The position numbers and the translations under genes are program-made. The notes beneath the pieces were generated by a model. That model did no database searches. It was not told where the DNA came from and was given only the letters and a program-made list of their open reading frames with translations. From positions 62,001 to 126,000 of the forward strand of contig JASANG010003106.1 in NCBI GenBank assembly GCA_030248215.1: a DNA stretch of 64,000 bases, read 5' to 3'. Of the stretch, positions 45,791-59,200 are shown in pieces. The DNA comes from Enoplolaimus lenunculus (taxonomy: Eukaryota > Nematoda > Enoplea > Enoplida > Thoracostomopsidae). Within the stretch, counting starts at the first letter, position 1, and each line of letters starts with the position of its first letter.

Positions 45791-46694
45791 CGAAACGTTA
45801 TGAGAGGGTTTAATAAGGTTTGTCCCCTATCCGGAGTCTAGGTGCAGGGATGCGGCACGGGGCAAGGGCAACAGGGTCAAGACAAAGTTTGCTCTCACAC
45901 CCTTTTTTGAAATACAACGGTCACGTGCAGCTTTTACGGTAGGCCTCCCCTTAATATTGGATATAGTCAATTTACCGAGTCTAGCCATTATTCAAACATT
46001 TAGAGAAAAGAGTAAAACCTTGCACATGAAAACCAAATTAGAGGGTGCGAAGGCCACAAATTAAGGTACCAAAAACAAAAATATATCGCACAACGTATAC
46101 ATATACAGCGAAATGAGATCGAAAATGCTCAATGTTTCATATAGACATAGATATTTAAACCTAAGGTTCCTACACGCACTATCCTGGTTTACTTTCCCAA
46201 GGAAATCCTAAGGATCACAATGAGCTAACCTACATGTATTTTACCTAAGTTATTTTCATGTGTTATCCGTAAAATTACACATACGGTTGTAAACCCTGAC
46301 CCGAGAACTTAACAGGTCATGGCTGGGTGCTTTAATTACTGACGGCTCGTACCTGTACGGTAGGTGGGTTTTGAACAGCTGCAATTAGTTAAATAGTGAT
46401 TTACAGACGGTTCTCAAAGTGATTCTCTGTTCCGCACTGAATATCCAAGTTGTTCGCCTGATTCCTAAGACCATCCCTTTCAACTATAAACATGTAAAAT
46501 CCCGAAATGTCAACAGGCCATGGTTCCCTAAATACCAGTCAGCGGGCGCAACTCGGTGTGATTTTACTAACTGGGACAATAAACTAATTCAAACGATACC
46601 CAATTTAATGCTATAGTGCAGAAAAAATGCGGGTCTCGCTTCCAGAAACACCAAAATTCCTAGAGCTTCAATCTATTATAACTTTTCGAATATT

Positions 46695-47860
46695 CCCTTG
46701 CGGACCTTGTTAGGGGTAGTTTTTTGACTCAACAGAATATGGGGAATCGAATGGCACCAAGTTTGACGTTGTTCTCCGAAAAAGTGAAAATTGCATTTTT
46801 CGGAGCCGTATCCGTAAAGCGTGTACACACAAAATTTCGAAATTTCCAATTAACCATAAATCTTAAACTATGGGTTTGCGGGCCACGTTTGGGGTGGTTT
46901 TCTTGCTCTACTCAGCAAGCCGAGTCGAATGATGTCTATTTTAACCCAACAGCTCGAAAAAGTTGAAATCGCGTTTTTCGAACCGGATCCGTAATTTGTG
47001 TGTTCATGTAAATTACCAAAATTTTGAAATGGTCGTAACTTTTTAGGTTTTGATTTGCGAACCCTGTTTGGGGTGGTTTTCTTATTCAGCACGATGCGTG
47101 GAATCGAATGGTGCCCCGTTTTATGGTGGATCGTGAAAAAGTGAAAATCGCATTTTTCCGGGTCCGATCCGTAAAGCGTACACACGTAAAATCTTAAAAA
47201 GCTTTGATTGACCATAACTCCTTATGCATGGATTTGCGGACAGGGTTCGGGGTGGTTTTCTTACCCAGCTCGATGAGCTGAATCGATTGATACCAATTTT
47301 AGCGCTCAATCCCGGAAAAGTGAAAATCGCGTTTACGGACCGGGATCCGTAAAAGCGTGTACACGTTAAGTCCCGAAAGCTCTACAGGTCCATAACATTT
47401 TATCTATTGGTTTTCGGGTGAGGTTCGGGGTGGTTTTCTTGATCAGCAGAACGAGCTGAAGCGAATGGTGCTAATTTTGACGCCCGATCTTGAAAAAGTT
47501 AAAATCGCATTTTGAGACCCGAGCCTCAGGACGTACGTGCACCAAAATGTCAAAATGTTCAAAAGTCTATAACTTTTAACTGCAGCCTTCCGAGCCGTAA
47601 TTACGGTGGTTTCCTAAGTCGGTAAGATGCGGAGTATCGTCTAGTACCAGTCTCCACGCTATATCCTAGAAAACGCAACTCAAATTTTTCCTAAAAACCC
47701 AATCCGCAACCGGTATACACAACCTAAATTCGCCTTAACTTTCAGATGTCCGTAAGTAGCGCAGGTTCGGAGCGGCTTTCTCGGCTAAGACAACGGGTCC
47801 AAGATAATTGGGACCGGTTTTCAAATCCCAGGAGCCCAAAAGTTATAATAATATTTCGAA
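46695..47860. repeat. Degenerate tandem repeat, period about 179 bp, 6-7 units
   Basis: The phrase GGGGTGGTTTTCTT recurs, diverged, at about 46712, 46891, 47071, 47249, 47429, 47600 and 47767. Each unit also holds GAATCGAATGGTGCC-like, GAAAAAGTGAAAATCGC and GATCCGTAAAGCGTGTACAC blocks in the same order. The outer units are most diverged. Minus- and plus-strand open frames here repeat the unit and are not proteins. Confidence 0.85.
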
Positions 47861-49794
47861 AATTAGTGTCCCCAAAATTCCAAAATTTTCACAAAATCCT
47901 GATTGTTGACCTACAACGGCAGCCGGGTCGGCTAGCTCAGCCAACCCGACATGCCGAAGCCGAACACACCAACTCCGGACCTGAAATTCGTAGAAAAACA
48001 TCAAGCCACTCTCCTTCACGCTCCACTGTCCTAAGTACACAAAAAACCGTTATTCCACTGAATTTCTTCCTAAAAATCCTGTCAAGCTTTCGCCAATTGC
48101 ACTTCTCATATCCCCTAGCATATCGTAAACCCCAGAAACACGGCTACCCCCCAATTCCAAACCTACTATCTCCCTTGGGCTGCGGCGAGCTGCTACAGAA
48201 ACAATACTCAGCAAAATTTGAAAATCTTAAAACGCTGGTATCGAGTTTCCCTCCCCCGCAGTGCATTGTATGACGGTTGTCGTTTTCAAAGAAAACCCCG
48301 CCGTTATCATCTATGTTAGCAAATAAATGCATTTCTGCTCAATGAACCGTTTTGAAACTACCGCGTATGTACACATAAGATCATTACAAAGTTTCAAGTC
48401 AAAACAGAAATTACTCGATGGACAGCGGGTAAATACAGCGACGTCGAGAAAATGAAGATACATATCCTAGGAAACTGTAATTCCGAGGCCCTTTAGACTT
48501 CTGCCCCTAACGTTAAGCTTAGCAACGCGGCCTGTAGAGCACCTCCAAATTTTGTATAACAAATCGTAAGCAAGGGAGCCTCGCATGCATACAAACAATA
48601 TTCCAGCGTCCCGAGTGTCCCAACTGAACCGTGACTCCCCTCTCTGCCAAACAAACCCCTTCTGAAAGATATTGCTTTATCCCGTCGCCCCCTTTAATTT
48701 TGCTCAGGACGCCTTTCCTTTAAGTCATCAGCGTTAGTATGAAAATTTCCGTAAAATCTCTAATTGTAGTTTGAATCTCCATACGCCTAGTTAGAAACGG
48801 AGAAGGGAGCTGAGGGTAGAGGAGCGAAAATGGAGCAGCGCGGCAGCGAAAACACCTAAAGGGATACCTTTACCTATTACTATCGGCGGATAGCAGCCCA
48901 ATTATGTACAGACAATAATTTGTTAGGCTCCCCATCCCCCGCGCAAGTCATGCCGGGCCGTCAGAATCAGACGCCCCCTTCTATCCCATGTCCGCACACT
49001 TCTCAAATTGATTCCCTTGCAATTTACTATTGTTTGCCAATCTCACAAAACATCCACCGCCTCGAGATTGACGAAGAGGTGAGTTGGCTCCTAATGAAAA
49101 CTGCAGTTTAGAGAAAACGAGAGTGTGGAGATGGTGCAGCGAGGGGACGGCAGACGAGCCAAATCTTGAGCCGAGGGCTCCTCATTAACGCTACTAAGGG
49201 TTAACCAGGTCGATCAATACATACGGTCCTATTTGGAATTAAAATAACCCAATAAGGCAAGGTACAAAACGACAACTGTATAATAGGCATGCATAAAAAT
49301 ACGCAGACAGCAACCAATTTTGTCAAAACACCCGGTTGTTAGAATTTTCCATCTTATGCACCCTTTTTTCCTTTAGCCACCGCACTGAATGCTCTATAGT
49401 CTCTCCTGTGAAATGCACCGTGCACTATCCGTGTTTGCAAAAGAGATTTCTACTAGGTTTTATGAAGGAGAAATTCTCGAGTGCAAATGATCCCATTGTG
49501 TGATAATTAAACGGCTAGTCGACATCCGTGATTTCTTTTCTAGTCAGTATTAAGGCAGCACCTAGTCAGTTTCTAGTCAACGGCTGAAGTTCGACACAGG
49601 GGACCCACAGCAATTTTGTGGTGGGATTGCTCGGTGAAAACTTACTAGCCGGTTACAAATGTATGATATCAACAAGTCGACGCAATTGCAATGCCCAGGT
49701 TACCGAAACAGACAAGCATCATAAAAAACAATTTAACACGATAGTAGGGTACTGACAATAACAAAAACAATAATGTCATATTCGCAATAATAGA

Positions 49795-49845
49795 AATAAC
49801 AATAATAATAATAAGGATAATAATAATAATAATAATAATAACAAG
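49795..49845. repeat. AAT microsatellite
   Basis: Near-continuous AAT trinucleotides, with looser AAC/AAT-rich sequence around it (49750-49860) and again near 50090-50150. Confidence 0.9.
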
Positions 49846-50328
49846 AACGTAAAACGCGTCATTCCGAAAGTAATCTAGGCTAACGGATCAATTAGTATAC
49901 CCGAGGAAAGTAAGCCTCTGTCCGTTAGGCACACAACCACGACTGTCTAACTAGAGGTGCAACCAGTGATTCGTGTACAGAAAAGGAAACCTTGTACAAA
50001 TTTCGGCCAGTAAAGGAGCTTGAAAATGGTCATAGAGCAACCTATGTATAATACGGAAACCATCCTTATGGTGACAACCAAAATGTATGCAAACAACAAC
50101 AATCCATACAACAGTTAGGATGATCAAAATAATAATGAAATCATAATAATAAGGTCAATTGTAAGACCAATTACAGCCTTAAGATCCCAGAAGTCAGTTC
50201 TTGGAGACACGCAACGTTATACGCTCATATATAGTTGTTCCCTAGTGGCGACTCAACCAGATTACACAGAAGTTCGTGGAATAGCCTAGCTTCTTAATGC
50301 GCTGTCAAGGAAAATAGTGTCCCTGACA

Positions 50329-51158
50329 ATATTCTTAAAACCTTCGCTTTTATTTGATTTATAACAGTAGTTATTTCTGTTGTCAGACAAATCTTACACA
50401 GTTTCAGTTTGATTATGTTTCTGGAATTTAGTTGTTTTTGCAAAAAAAGTTTCGTATATTTTCGGTATTTAATTCAAGATAGTATTGTGTAAACCTATGG
50501 TCTTTAAACTGAAATATAGTGCCAACTAATCGTTGGACATATGTTCAAATTGAATCTAGGACAAAAACTAGCGCATTGTGCGGGGTAAGGTTCAGGTGAA
50601 ATATTCGTCGTATAAATAAATGCATTTGTAGTGTAACGACCCAAATAAGAGGGCGAAGGTAATTAATGTCTATGGTTCCTATTTTGGATCTGATTCTATT
50701 AGAGTTGGCATTGGGTTAGTAATTCATGGCTCGAGGATCAGAATTTTGAAAAGTGTAATGGGTCCCGCCGGGTCGTGAGTTAAAGGATTTACCCATGTAG
50801 CCGATATTTCATTAGCATATTTTTACTAAGTGCAGTTGAGCGTCAGACGTTATTGCCAGTTTTGTTGAGCATGACAATTTTGCATGCTCCAGTGAGCGAC
50901 TGACTGCAAAACTTGTTACATGCCATAAAAATTTTATTGCGTTTTAATCTGTCTTTGTTATATACTAGGAATTGATTGCTTAATATCTCTGCACAGCTCA
51001 TAGCTTATGAAAACTGTAAGCAGTATGTTGGTTCATGAGTTGTAGGTGACATGGGTTATGTATCAACTACTTTTGGGTCATGGTGGATCATAGGTCAGAT
51101 ATCGTGACCTTTAACCATCTCTGGTATCAATTGGTATCGGACCCTTCTCGAAAATTTT
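50329..51158. other. Spacer with a MITE end relic
   Basis: GTGTAACGACCCAAATAAGAG at about 50631 resembles a decayed Tc1/mariner-like MITE terminus. Nothing else was recognised. Confidence 0.4.
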
Positions 51159-51341
51159 GGCTAATGTAAAGAAAAGGGGTGAACAATATTATAAGCATAT
51201 TCCTAAGCCTAAGCTTAAGCGTAAGAATGAGCATATTCCTAAGCCTAAGCCTAAGCCAAGCCAAAAAATTAGTCTAAAGCTTAACCTTACTCTATTGCTG
51301 TGCCGCAGAAAAACGTTCCGCCACTGATCTTTACATGGGCC
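51159..51341 (-). mobile_element. TTAGGC-bearing MITE, complete with perfect TSD
   Basis: Left GGCTAATGTAAAGAAAAGGG, right CACTGATCTTTACATGGGCC. Flanks are AAAATTTT on both sides (51151-51158 and 51342-51349). The interior has CCTAAGCCTAAGC arrays and CAGAAAAACGTTCCGCC. Confidence 0.92.
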
Positions 51342-51675
51342 AAAATTTTCAACCTTGCTAGTAATGTAAGTTTGTAAGTATATTGCAAACTATTGTATGC
51401 TCCTCCTGAAAAATGTTTAGCCCTACTAACAAGGTGAGCTGGCAATGGGCTAGGAGCAAATCCAACATATCAGTGGTTTAATAAGGATAATAGTGGTAAA
51501 GGAGAAAATTTTGGGGCGGTAGGAGCCTTCCAAACAATTACAATTTTAAGTAGGTAAAATTAGTATATTTTTAACTAAGTCAAAACTACGAATCGAATCG
51601 TTCAAATTCTTGACCCATGTTATGTTTAGGTCTTCCCATTTTCTGGTGAGACTGCATGAAAATACAATTATTAAC

Positions 51676-52044
51676 CAGGGTGTAAAAGGATAGTGATCAA
51701 AATAACGGAAACGGAAAGCGGATACTGACGTATAAAAGTTTCAAGGATGTTTTGTTTTAACGCAACTGAGGCATGCACATTTTCATAGGGCTTTCTAAAA
51801 TATTAAAGAAACAAACGGCGGATATATCAGTATTTTAAAGATTTTGGATAAATTTTTTGATTTTTATTTCATTTCGAACAATTGCAGAATATCAATTTTG
51901 AAAAATTACGAGATATATACGTGATTTAAAACTGAACGTAAAAATAACAGAATTTGTGTTATTTTTATAGCGGAAACGGACACCGATTTTCACCGCAAAC
52001 GGACACCAGATTTGGTCCGGAAACAGATATCCGGTTACACCCTG
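51676..52044. mobile_element. hAT-like MITE with CCGTTT hexamers, copy 2
   Basis: CAGGGTGTAAAAGGATAGTG at the left and GATATCCGGTTACACCCTG at the right; flanks TTATTAAC and TTATTAGC (one mismatch). The interior has GGAAACGGAAAGC, the complement of the CCGTTT array. Confidence 0.82.
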
Positions 52045-52559
52045 TTATTAGCGCAAAAACGCGCATCTTTGTTCGAAAACGTACCATAACTGAATGTAAA
52101 AATACGCATAGTCTCCATCACATGTCGTGAATTGAAAAACAATGTTTGAGACTAAACTGATAGCTGATTTTAATTGGTTAACTTAACACTGAAAATTAAG
52201 GAATGTTTGAGTTTTTTCGAAATGTATGCACTTTATTTAATGAGTTTTTATGTCTCCGAGCGTTGTGAGCGAGAAAATTTTTTTAGTTTAGGATCCAGCA
52301 GGTTTATGATCTAAACAATGTAAATAGGGTTTTTGTCTCCAGAAATTTTGTGATACATATTTCTTGAATATACAATAATTCGACGTCGGACAACTTGTCG
52401 CCCAACAGTGTCCTAAAGCCTATGAATAAATCTTTTCATTATCCTAAGCATAATCCGAAGCCTCAACATAAATCTAAGCATAAACATAGGTCGACGAATT
52501 GCCAAGCCGACGAAATTTTGAATTTCGGACTGACAGTCTAAGTAGGAACTGACATACCA

Positions 52560-52800
52560 GTATACCCTCTTGTTTAGGCGGTCGTCCCAGGCCGCGAACC
52601 CAAACTCTTCCGAATCCATGAGCCTGCACGGTCGGGACGGCCCCGTTCTCCGACGTATGCGAATATACATGGTTTCCCCTCTAAATTACTCCGAAACATA
52701 CGGCCATACCGGGAATCGCACCTCGGACCTTTCGCTCGCGAGTCAGACGCGTTACCCGTTACACCACACTTCCGATATTATTAGCAACCGGAACTCCACA
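52560..52800 (-). mobile_element. tRNA-derived SINE-like sequence
   Basis: On the minus strand, starting near 52795, GGTGTAACGGGTAACGCGTC resembles an A box and GGTGCGATTCCCGG a B box, spaced as in a tRNA. A GC-rich non-tRNA body follows to about 52560. The stems do not pair cleanly, so it is a tRNA-like head rather than a working tRNA. Confidence 0.45.
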
Positions 52801-52829
52801 CTTTATAACTATGCAGCATGAAAAGCGAG

Positions 52830-52912
52830 CCTACAGAGCACGGATCAAACTTCGAGCCTGCGGATTGTAAGGCGAACACTCTACCACTGCGCATGTAGCC
52901 CACCTCTTCAAC
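52830..52912 (-). tRNA. tRNA-like sequence, possible Val(TAC) relic
   Basis: The minus strand reads GGGCTACATGCGCAGTGG, TAGAGTGTTCGCCTTACAAT and GAAGTTTGATCC: A-box-like, an anticodon-loop CTTACAA, and a degenerate B box. The anticodon stem is imperfect (TTCGC against TCCGC), so a pseudogene or SINE head is more likely than a functional gene. Confidence 0.3.
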
Positions 52913-53174
52913 CAACTGCTTTTATAGCCGACTATATTTTTCGACACGTATGTTGCGGGCTGGCATACAACAGCGCGCTGCATACTTTTCATGTGCACAT
53001 AATGGACAAACATTTCTCACGTGTTTATACAGATTACAAGTTGCTTGGCGACGAGTTGTCGGGCAGCAGATTGTCGTATTATAATATAATATCTCGTACA
53101 CCCGTTGTACAGGATCCTGCCACATAAACTCATTTTTGTAATTTTTGTACAACTTTTCTACATAATATTTTAGA

Positions 53175-53256
53175 ATGAATTCTACAATTAATTATATTGC
53201 ATTCTGCTTACTTTTGCTCAGTCCTGCAATAGTAGCGCTTACAAGTATATTTGGCG
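53175..53256 (+). CDS. Gene 4 exon 1: signal peptide
   Basis: YIAFCLLLLSPAIVALTSIF is a typical hydrophobic leader; donor GGCG-GTAAGA, phase 1. The acceptor-like TTTTAG ends at 53173. Confidence 0.75.
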
Positions 53257-56200
53257 GTAAGACCATGGAACAACAGTGTTTTAGTCGTAAAATCGTTAGT
53301 GGGACCGTTGATGGCGTTTAAGTCGAAATTTGAATTAAACAGATATAGATGTACTTTAAAAATTCAAACGATTTGTTGAAATAATGCTTAATGTATTGTA
53401 TAGCATGTTGAAATCTTGCTATGGCTCAAGTATATTTTTGAAGATCGTAAATTATTACAAGTCTATTCGCCATGATTGTGTAAGGTTTGCAACCGTTGTC
53501 AACATCTTTTCCGTCATATTTTACCGTAAAATACATAAAATACTTTTTTGCCTTATTCTGTTCGAAAATTGGATCATTCGGAAAGCTACGGTGGTATATG
53601 TGGAATTTTAATACGTTAATAACCGCTGCTTCTCAGACATACTTTAAAACTTTTCAAGCTAGAATTCGAATTCGGGCAAAGACTGCTATAGAAGGTTATT
53701 ACCATCACCACTCAGGCTATACTGAAACTTGACGTTCGAGCCTGTAGGGTTTCTCACGTTTGTGGACATTTTGTACTTATACTGCATATACTCACAGTAA
53801 TTGTTAGCCACTGTGGACTGCATTAATTTCTCGTGCTTACAAAGTATGCGAAAACTTTGTCATCGTTTACGTACTCTATGTTAGAAAGGGCTAAAATTAG
53901 CATTTGCACTTTGTTCTTTTTGCATATTTAGTACTGATTTTCATGTTTAGACCCATGCGACAGAAATCCATGTGAACCTGGTGAAATATGTAAACACAAA
54001 CCGAAACAATGCGTTCGAGGACCGTGTCCGCAATACGAATGCGTTAAAAGAAACGCAGGTACAGTGGAAGTTGTGATGTTTTGTTTGGTTAAGCGTCCGA
54101 AATTGTTGGAAAATGTGAAATATTTAAATTTAGTATTTCAAATCTGAAACAATTTACGCTTGGCCCACCGCCAAAAAATGTTGCACCCCGGTTAGAAAGT
54201 TTCTAATCGGACCTCTTTTGCAAGTCATTCAAAATCGTTGCATGTTCCTCCTAAAAACGGCTACTGTATTGACCCGAATAAGAGGGGGAGGGGTAAGAAA
54301 AAGGGGGGTCTCCATTTTGAGTCCGTATCAATTGGAGTCCGTATCCGTAATAAGAGTACGTAAGTGGATAGAGTCCCTAAACCCTTATTAAAGTCCATAA
54401 ATGTTAATTAACCATAATTGTAGCGCATAAATGACTCCAGGACCAAATAATTAGAGTTCGAAACTTTAAAGCGTACTTAAATTTTGAAAGTACATTCCTA
54501 AGTATAACCTTGCATTATCGCTCAAGCTATTGACACAAGACAAACAAACGTTTCATTCAACGGATAATTGCAGTATCGGATATATATCAGTAACAAAGGG
54601 CGGCGGAGCGTGGGTTAAAATAAAGAACAGTCCGTAACCGAATAACAAGGGTGGGTACCCTCTGGTGAGGCCAAATAAATATCAGTCCCCCCTCTTCTTC
54701 GGGTCACTAGAGTAGCCCCCGAATCATGTTGAACTAGCAACACATGTGATTACGTTATAAAATATAGTTATTAATATTAATTTAGAAAGTTCAGAAACAT
54801 CACAAATTTGACAAATTTTTAAAGCTATGAATTGATTGGAACGAGAGTTATAAGACGTACCACAACCAGCTGGTAAAATAGGGACTACACACGTTTGAGA
54901 ATGTATGAACACTTGTTACAGGCAGAAGATGTCGCCGTAGAGAAGTTTTCGTTTCGTGTTCAACATGCGAACAGACTTGCGATGACTTGAGAAACGAAGT
55001 TCCTGCGCCGTGTGGCTGCGGATGTGGACCACCAAAATGTCAATGTAAAGTTGGATATTTTCGGAACAAAAAGAATAGATGTGTTAATAGACAATGGTGT
55101 AGAAAAAGTAAGTTCTACAATTTCGATATACTTGTCTTTATAACCAGCGCCATAAGCAGTGATTAGGTGAAATCCAAGAGTGAAAGGTGTCCCCCGTCCC
55201 GTTTTTTGGAGCAGCTGCTTCGCCCTAGTAAGCGCACCCCGTCTCAGTTATTGAGGGATAGGCTTTGTGTTCGCAGAAACTCTATGGTATTTTACAGGCC
55301 ATCAAAAATACGCTATGGTAAAATTTTTGAACAGATTTTAGTTTATTACATATAAAGGTACACCTGAAAAAACTTGGGTAAGCAATACTCTTGTCCAAAG
55401 ATTCTGGTCAACTCGAAGGGTCCGCTATACTCAGAGGCGGACCCACAAAATTTTTAACAGAAGGGCGGGCTGGCATATGTTATGAAACCCAAACATGTAG
55501 CGACCTTATCATTTTTTATCAAAAAATTTTCTGAGGGCAAAAAATTGTTAGGTAGGAACCTTACCATTTTATCACAAAAAATCTGCGGTAAAATGTGTCT
55601 TTTACAAAAAAATTCTGAGAGGAAAAAATTGTAAGGTAGGGGCAACCTTACCATTTTAACACAAAAAAATTTCAGACGGAAGGCGTACGCCCCCCGGCCC
55701 TTCAAGATCCGCTAGTGGCTATACTTGTCGTACGCCGCCGTACGGATGACGGACGGTGACAGATGACGCCGGACGTCATCAAAAGTATAGCGCTACACTG
55801 AGCGTATCATTACTAAGAAGTTAATGTCAACAAAACCGGAAGCAAATTAAGATTGACAGGGGGCAAGAAGGCAAAAAAGGTGTCCTGCAGAAAGCTGCTA
55901 AGCTAAGCCGTCCATTTCTAAGTCTTGTTACTAGAAAGTCTCATAATTCCGGCTGATACGATTTTGACGGACATTTTTTGTTTGTTTTAGGAAGTCCGGT
56001 ATGCGGACCGAATGAACATTATACTAAATGTTCCGGGTGCGAGGAAATATGTGACGACACTACTGGGACTATTCATCTAGATTGTACTGTGGACTGCAGG
56101 CATAAACGGTGTCAATGTAGAAAGGGCCACGTTCGAAACTGGCTCGGTAAATGTATACCAAAAAAGATGTGTAAAGCTGGTAAGTGGTGAAATAGCTAAT

Positions 56201-59200
56201 AGCAACAACTACGGACAGGGTATAAACGGATAGTGAACATAACGAAAACGGATAGCGATTAAAATAAACGTAAACTCAAACAGAGCGCAGATACTCAAGT
56301 ATATAAAATATTTAACTTAACCCCTTCTCACATTGAGTTGCCTATAGGCAACTCAGCGCAGTGTATATACGTTAAATAGTATATATAGCACAGTGTTTAA
56401 CAATTGCAACACGTATACATAGTACTAAATCACCACAAGACGTGAGAGCCCCCTCGGGTTAGACCGCCCAGCTCCTGTAGCTGAGTGGTGTTGGTATACG
56501 CCTTCCGCTTCAGTCACTGGAGTTCGAGTCCAAGCATAAAAGTAGGTCTCAGGGGAAATAGAAAATATTTATGTGAGAAAGGGTTAAAATATATTATCAC
56601 AAAATTTTATAATGCACTGTGAGTAACGAGAATTTTGGTTTGCAGTGACCACCAACAATTATACACGTGTATATGTAGTTTGTGTGTAAATTTTGTTTTT
56701 CAACGAGATTCATACTGCCTGCATTACGTTTGAGTTTAGTTGATCTTAAGGTCCTGTTTTTTCACATCTGTTCCGTCCTTCATCACTGAAGTCGGCTGCT
56801 TGATGTTGTCCAGAGCCAGATCCAAGGGCTTATTGGTTCACCAGGGTCCCTCTTTGTATTATACGAACCAAAATTGGATAACACAAACTACAACGATACT
56901 TCGAGTTGGACAGCGTCAGTTAAGTGTATGCGTCAAAGTGTCGTTTTGGTTCCGTGGATCCAAACATGTTAATCCCGTTAAATGTTTCGTATAGATACGC
57001 TCAAATTTGTATAGCGCCTATCCCCAGTGGTTAATCGGTATTCATACTCGCGAACTCCTGCAGTTCCGGATCGCAAAAATTCGTGTACAATTAGGGCGAA
57101 TTACATCTAAAAATATGGTGATTTTGAAATCTATGCAATCACTGGTTCGAAAGTTACATGACCTGATAAAATAAACGCTACACAAGTTTGACAATACAAT
57201 CGCTTAACACATTAAAATATTGCAGGACATCAACCAAATTGTGGCCCGAACGAGGTATTCAAACATTGTTCTACTTGCGAGCGCTCGTGCTTTGATATAG
57301 CCAATAACATAACAATTGCATGCACTAGAGAATGTCGGCCGCCTGCATGCCAATGCGATCTAGGATATGCGCGCAACTCGATTGGATTTTGCGTCCCTGA
57401 AGATTCGTGTACGAAACTACCAGGTAAGAAGTTTTCGTCAAAAAACAACTTGAAACACATTCTGGTCGATAAAATTAAAATAAATATTTAGGAAAAACAA
57501 TGTACCAAGCAATACTAAGGGTTCCGCTGTACTTTACTGTGCCAGACGCGGCTGCGAGCCGCCTGACTCCTCCGCTCGCAGCGTTCTGTTGCTAGCAAAA
57601 GTATAGGCAAAACCTGACTTGGAGCACACCGGCGTGCGGTGGCATTCGGCTGCTGGCGGACTAATGTCTTGATCACAGAACTAGCAGGATTGTGAAAAAT
57701 ATGTGTTTTTTGGTTTTTCAATTTTTTCAGTTTAAATTCAATCATCATTTTCAAGCAGTGGCTTTTTCCGCTCAAAAATGTGTTGTTGACGACATCTTTC
57801 GAAATGAGACCAACCTGCAGCAATAAATACTTTCCCTTTTGTCGCGTGTTTCAGTCCTTACTGCTGCTGTTCATGATCTGATCGTTGTGTAACTTTAGTA
57901 TTGAAAGGAAATACCGGTTGCATCGCAAATTTATAATCAACTCGAGGCAAACAAGTTTTTGGTGATGAATTATTACAACCGCCAGATATCATGAATTCTA
58001 TTTATAAAATGTTGCAAAATGAATTTTAAAAAATTGTGTTCTAAAATAACGTTAAGCCTGGACTTCAGCAAATTGTTAATCTATTGTGGACACTTTGCGC
58101 TTATTAACCTATTAGGGTTGCGCTATACTTTTGTTGACGTCTGGCGCCGTCTGTCATCCGTAAGGCGCCGTCTGTCACCAACCGTCACCCGTACGGGCGC
58201 CGTCCGTCACCGTGCGGTATCGTGCGCAAATAACTCATGTACGATAGCTTATAATAGAAACGGTGACGGACGGCGCCGAACGTCAAGTATAGCGCAACCC
58301 TTATACGCCAAATTTATTTCATCAATGCTTTGCAAACGCTTATTTCGCGCCATACAATGCAAACCGATTTTGTTTCACTTACACACCACAGTTGCTATTT
58401 TGTTTGCCGCAAAAAAATTATAAGTTTGGGCCCATATAAAGATCAGAGGTGGAACGTTTTTGCAGAAAATACACCACAGTTGTAAATTTTGTATGGTTCT
58501 TTGCGAAAATACACCACAGTTGTAAATTTTGTATGCCGCAAAAATTTATATACGGTTGGGTTCATGCAAATATCAACGGCGGAACGTTTTTCTGCAAAAC
58601 TGCTATATAGTAAGCTTAAACTTTATACATAATTTTGCTTAAGCTTAGGCTTAGGTATAAACTTATTCTTACGTTTAGTCTTAGGTTTTAAGACTAAGAA
58701 TGTGCTTATACTACTGTTACGGCCCTGTTCTATGCATTGGCCTATGTTTGAAATACAGACAAGAAGCAAAAGCGTTTAAATTGATTTAATAATTGTAGAT
58801 GCATGCCCATTGAATGAAGTTCCAGCCGTATGTGCTACACCACCCGTATGTGCGCGTAACTGTCGGAATTTTCTTGATATTTCGGGACCGGAAATTGCTT
58901 GCGATTATTTCTGCGAACCTGGATGTGAGTGCGCCGAAGGATATATTCGTGATGGCGAATACAACAAGTGTGTACTGGAGTCTGATTGCAAAAGTGAGTC
59001 CGGCTCATAGCTTTGGACGAGGCCCAGAGTGGATATCAGCCCTCCCCATCTAGAAGAAATTTGACCCCTGTAAAAATTTCGTTCTGGCTCGTAAGTCATA
59101 TGAAACCTTTGTATACCCCTCCTAAAAAGATTTAACAATGTAAATGTTATAGGGGCCAAAATTCTTTCTGAGAGGTTTCTCCTTAGTTCAAATGACACTC

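Larger units (their letters stand above)
43951..50328. mobile_element. Candidate non-coding LTR-type fossil (solo LTR or LARD-like)
   Basis: The ends read TGTTACGGG and CCCTGACA, the TG...CA pattern of LTRs, with ATAT on both flanks (43947-43950 and 50329-50332). Between them the DNA is richer in G and C than its surroundings, with fewer of the local MITEs. No gag, protease, reverse transcriptase or integrase remains were recognised. Contents: a promoter-like block (45590-45790), a tandem repeat of about 179 bp (46695-47860) and an AAT microsatellite (49795-49845). No second copy of the ends is seen inside, so it would be a very long solo LTR or a large derivative element. The AT-rich duplication could be chance; the family is not assigned and the age not measurable here. 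Confidence 0.4.

Noticed and set aside
46868-47309. Minus-strand open frames in the 47-kb region
   Set aside because: They repeat with the 179-bp unit and have no domain.
57515-57823. Minus-strand open frame in gene 4 intron 5
   Set aside because: No recognised domain, no splice partners, and it lies antisense within an intron; probably chance.
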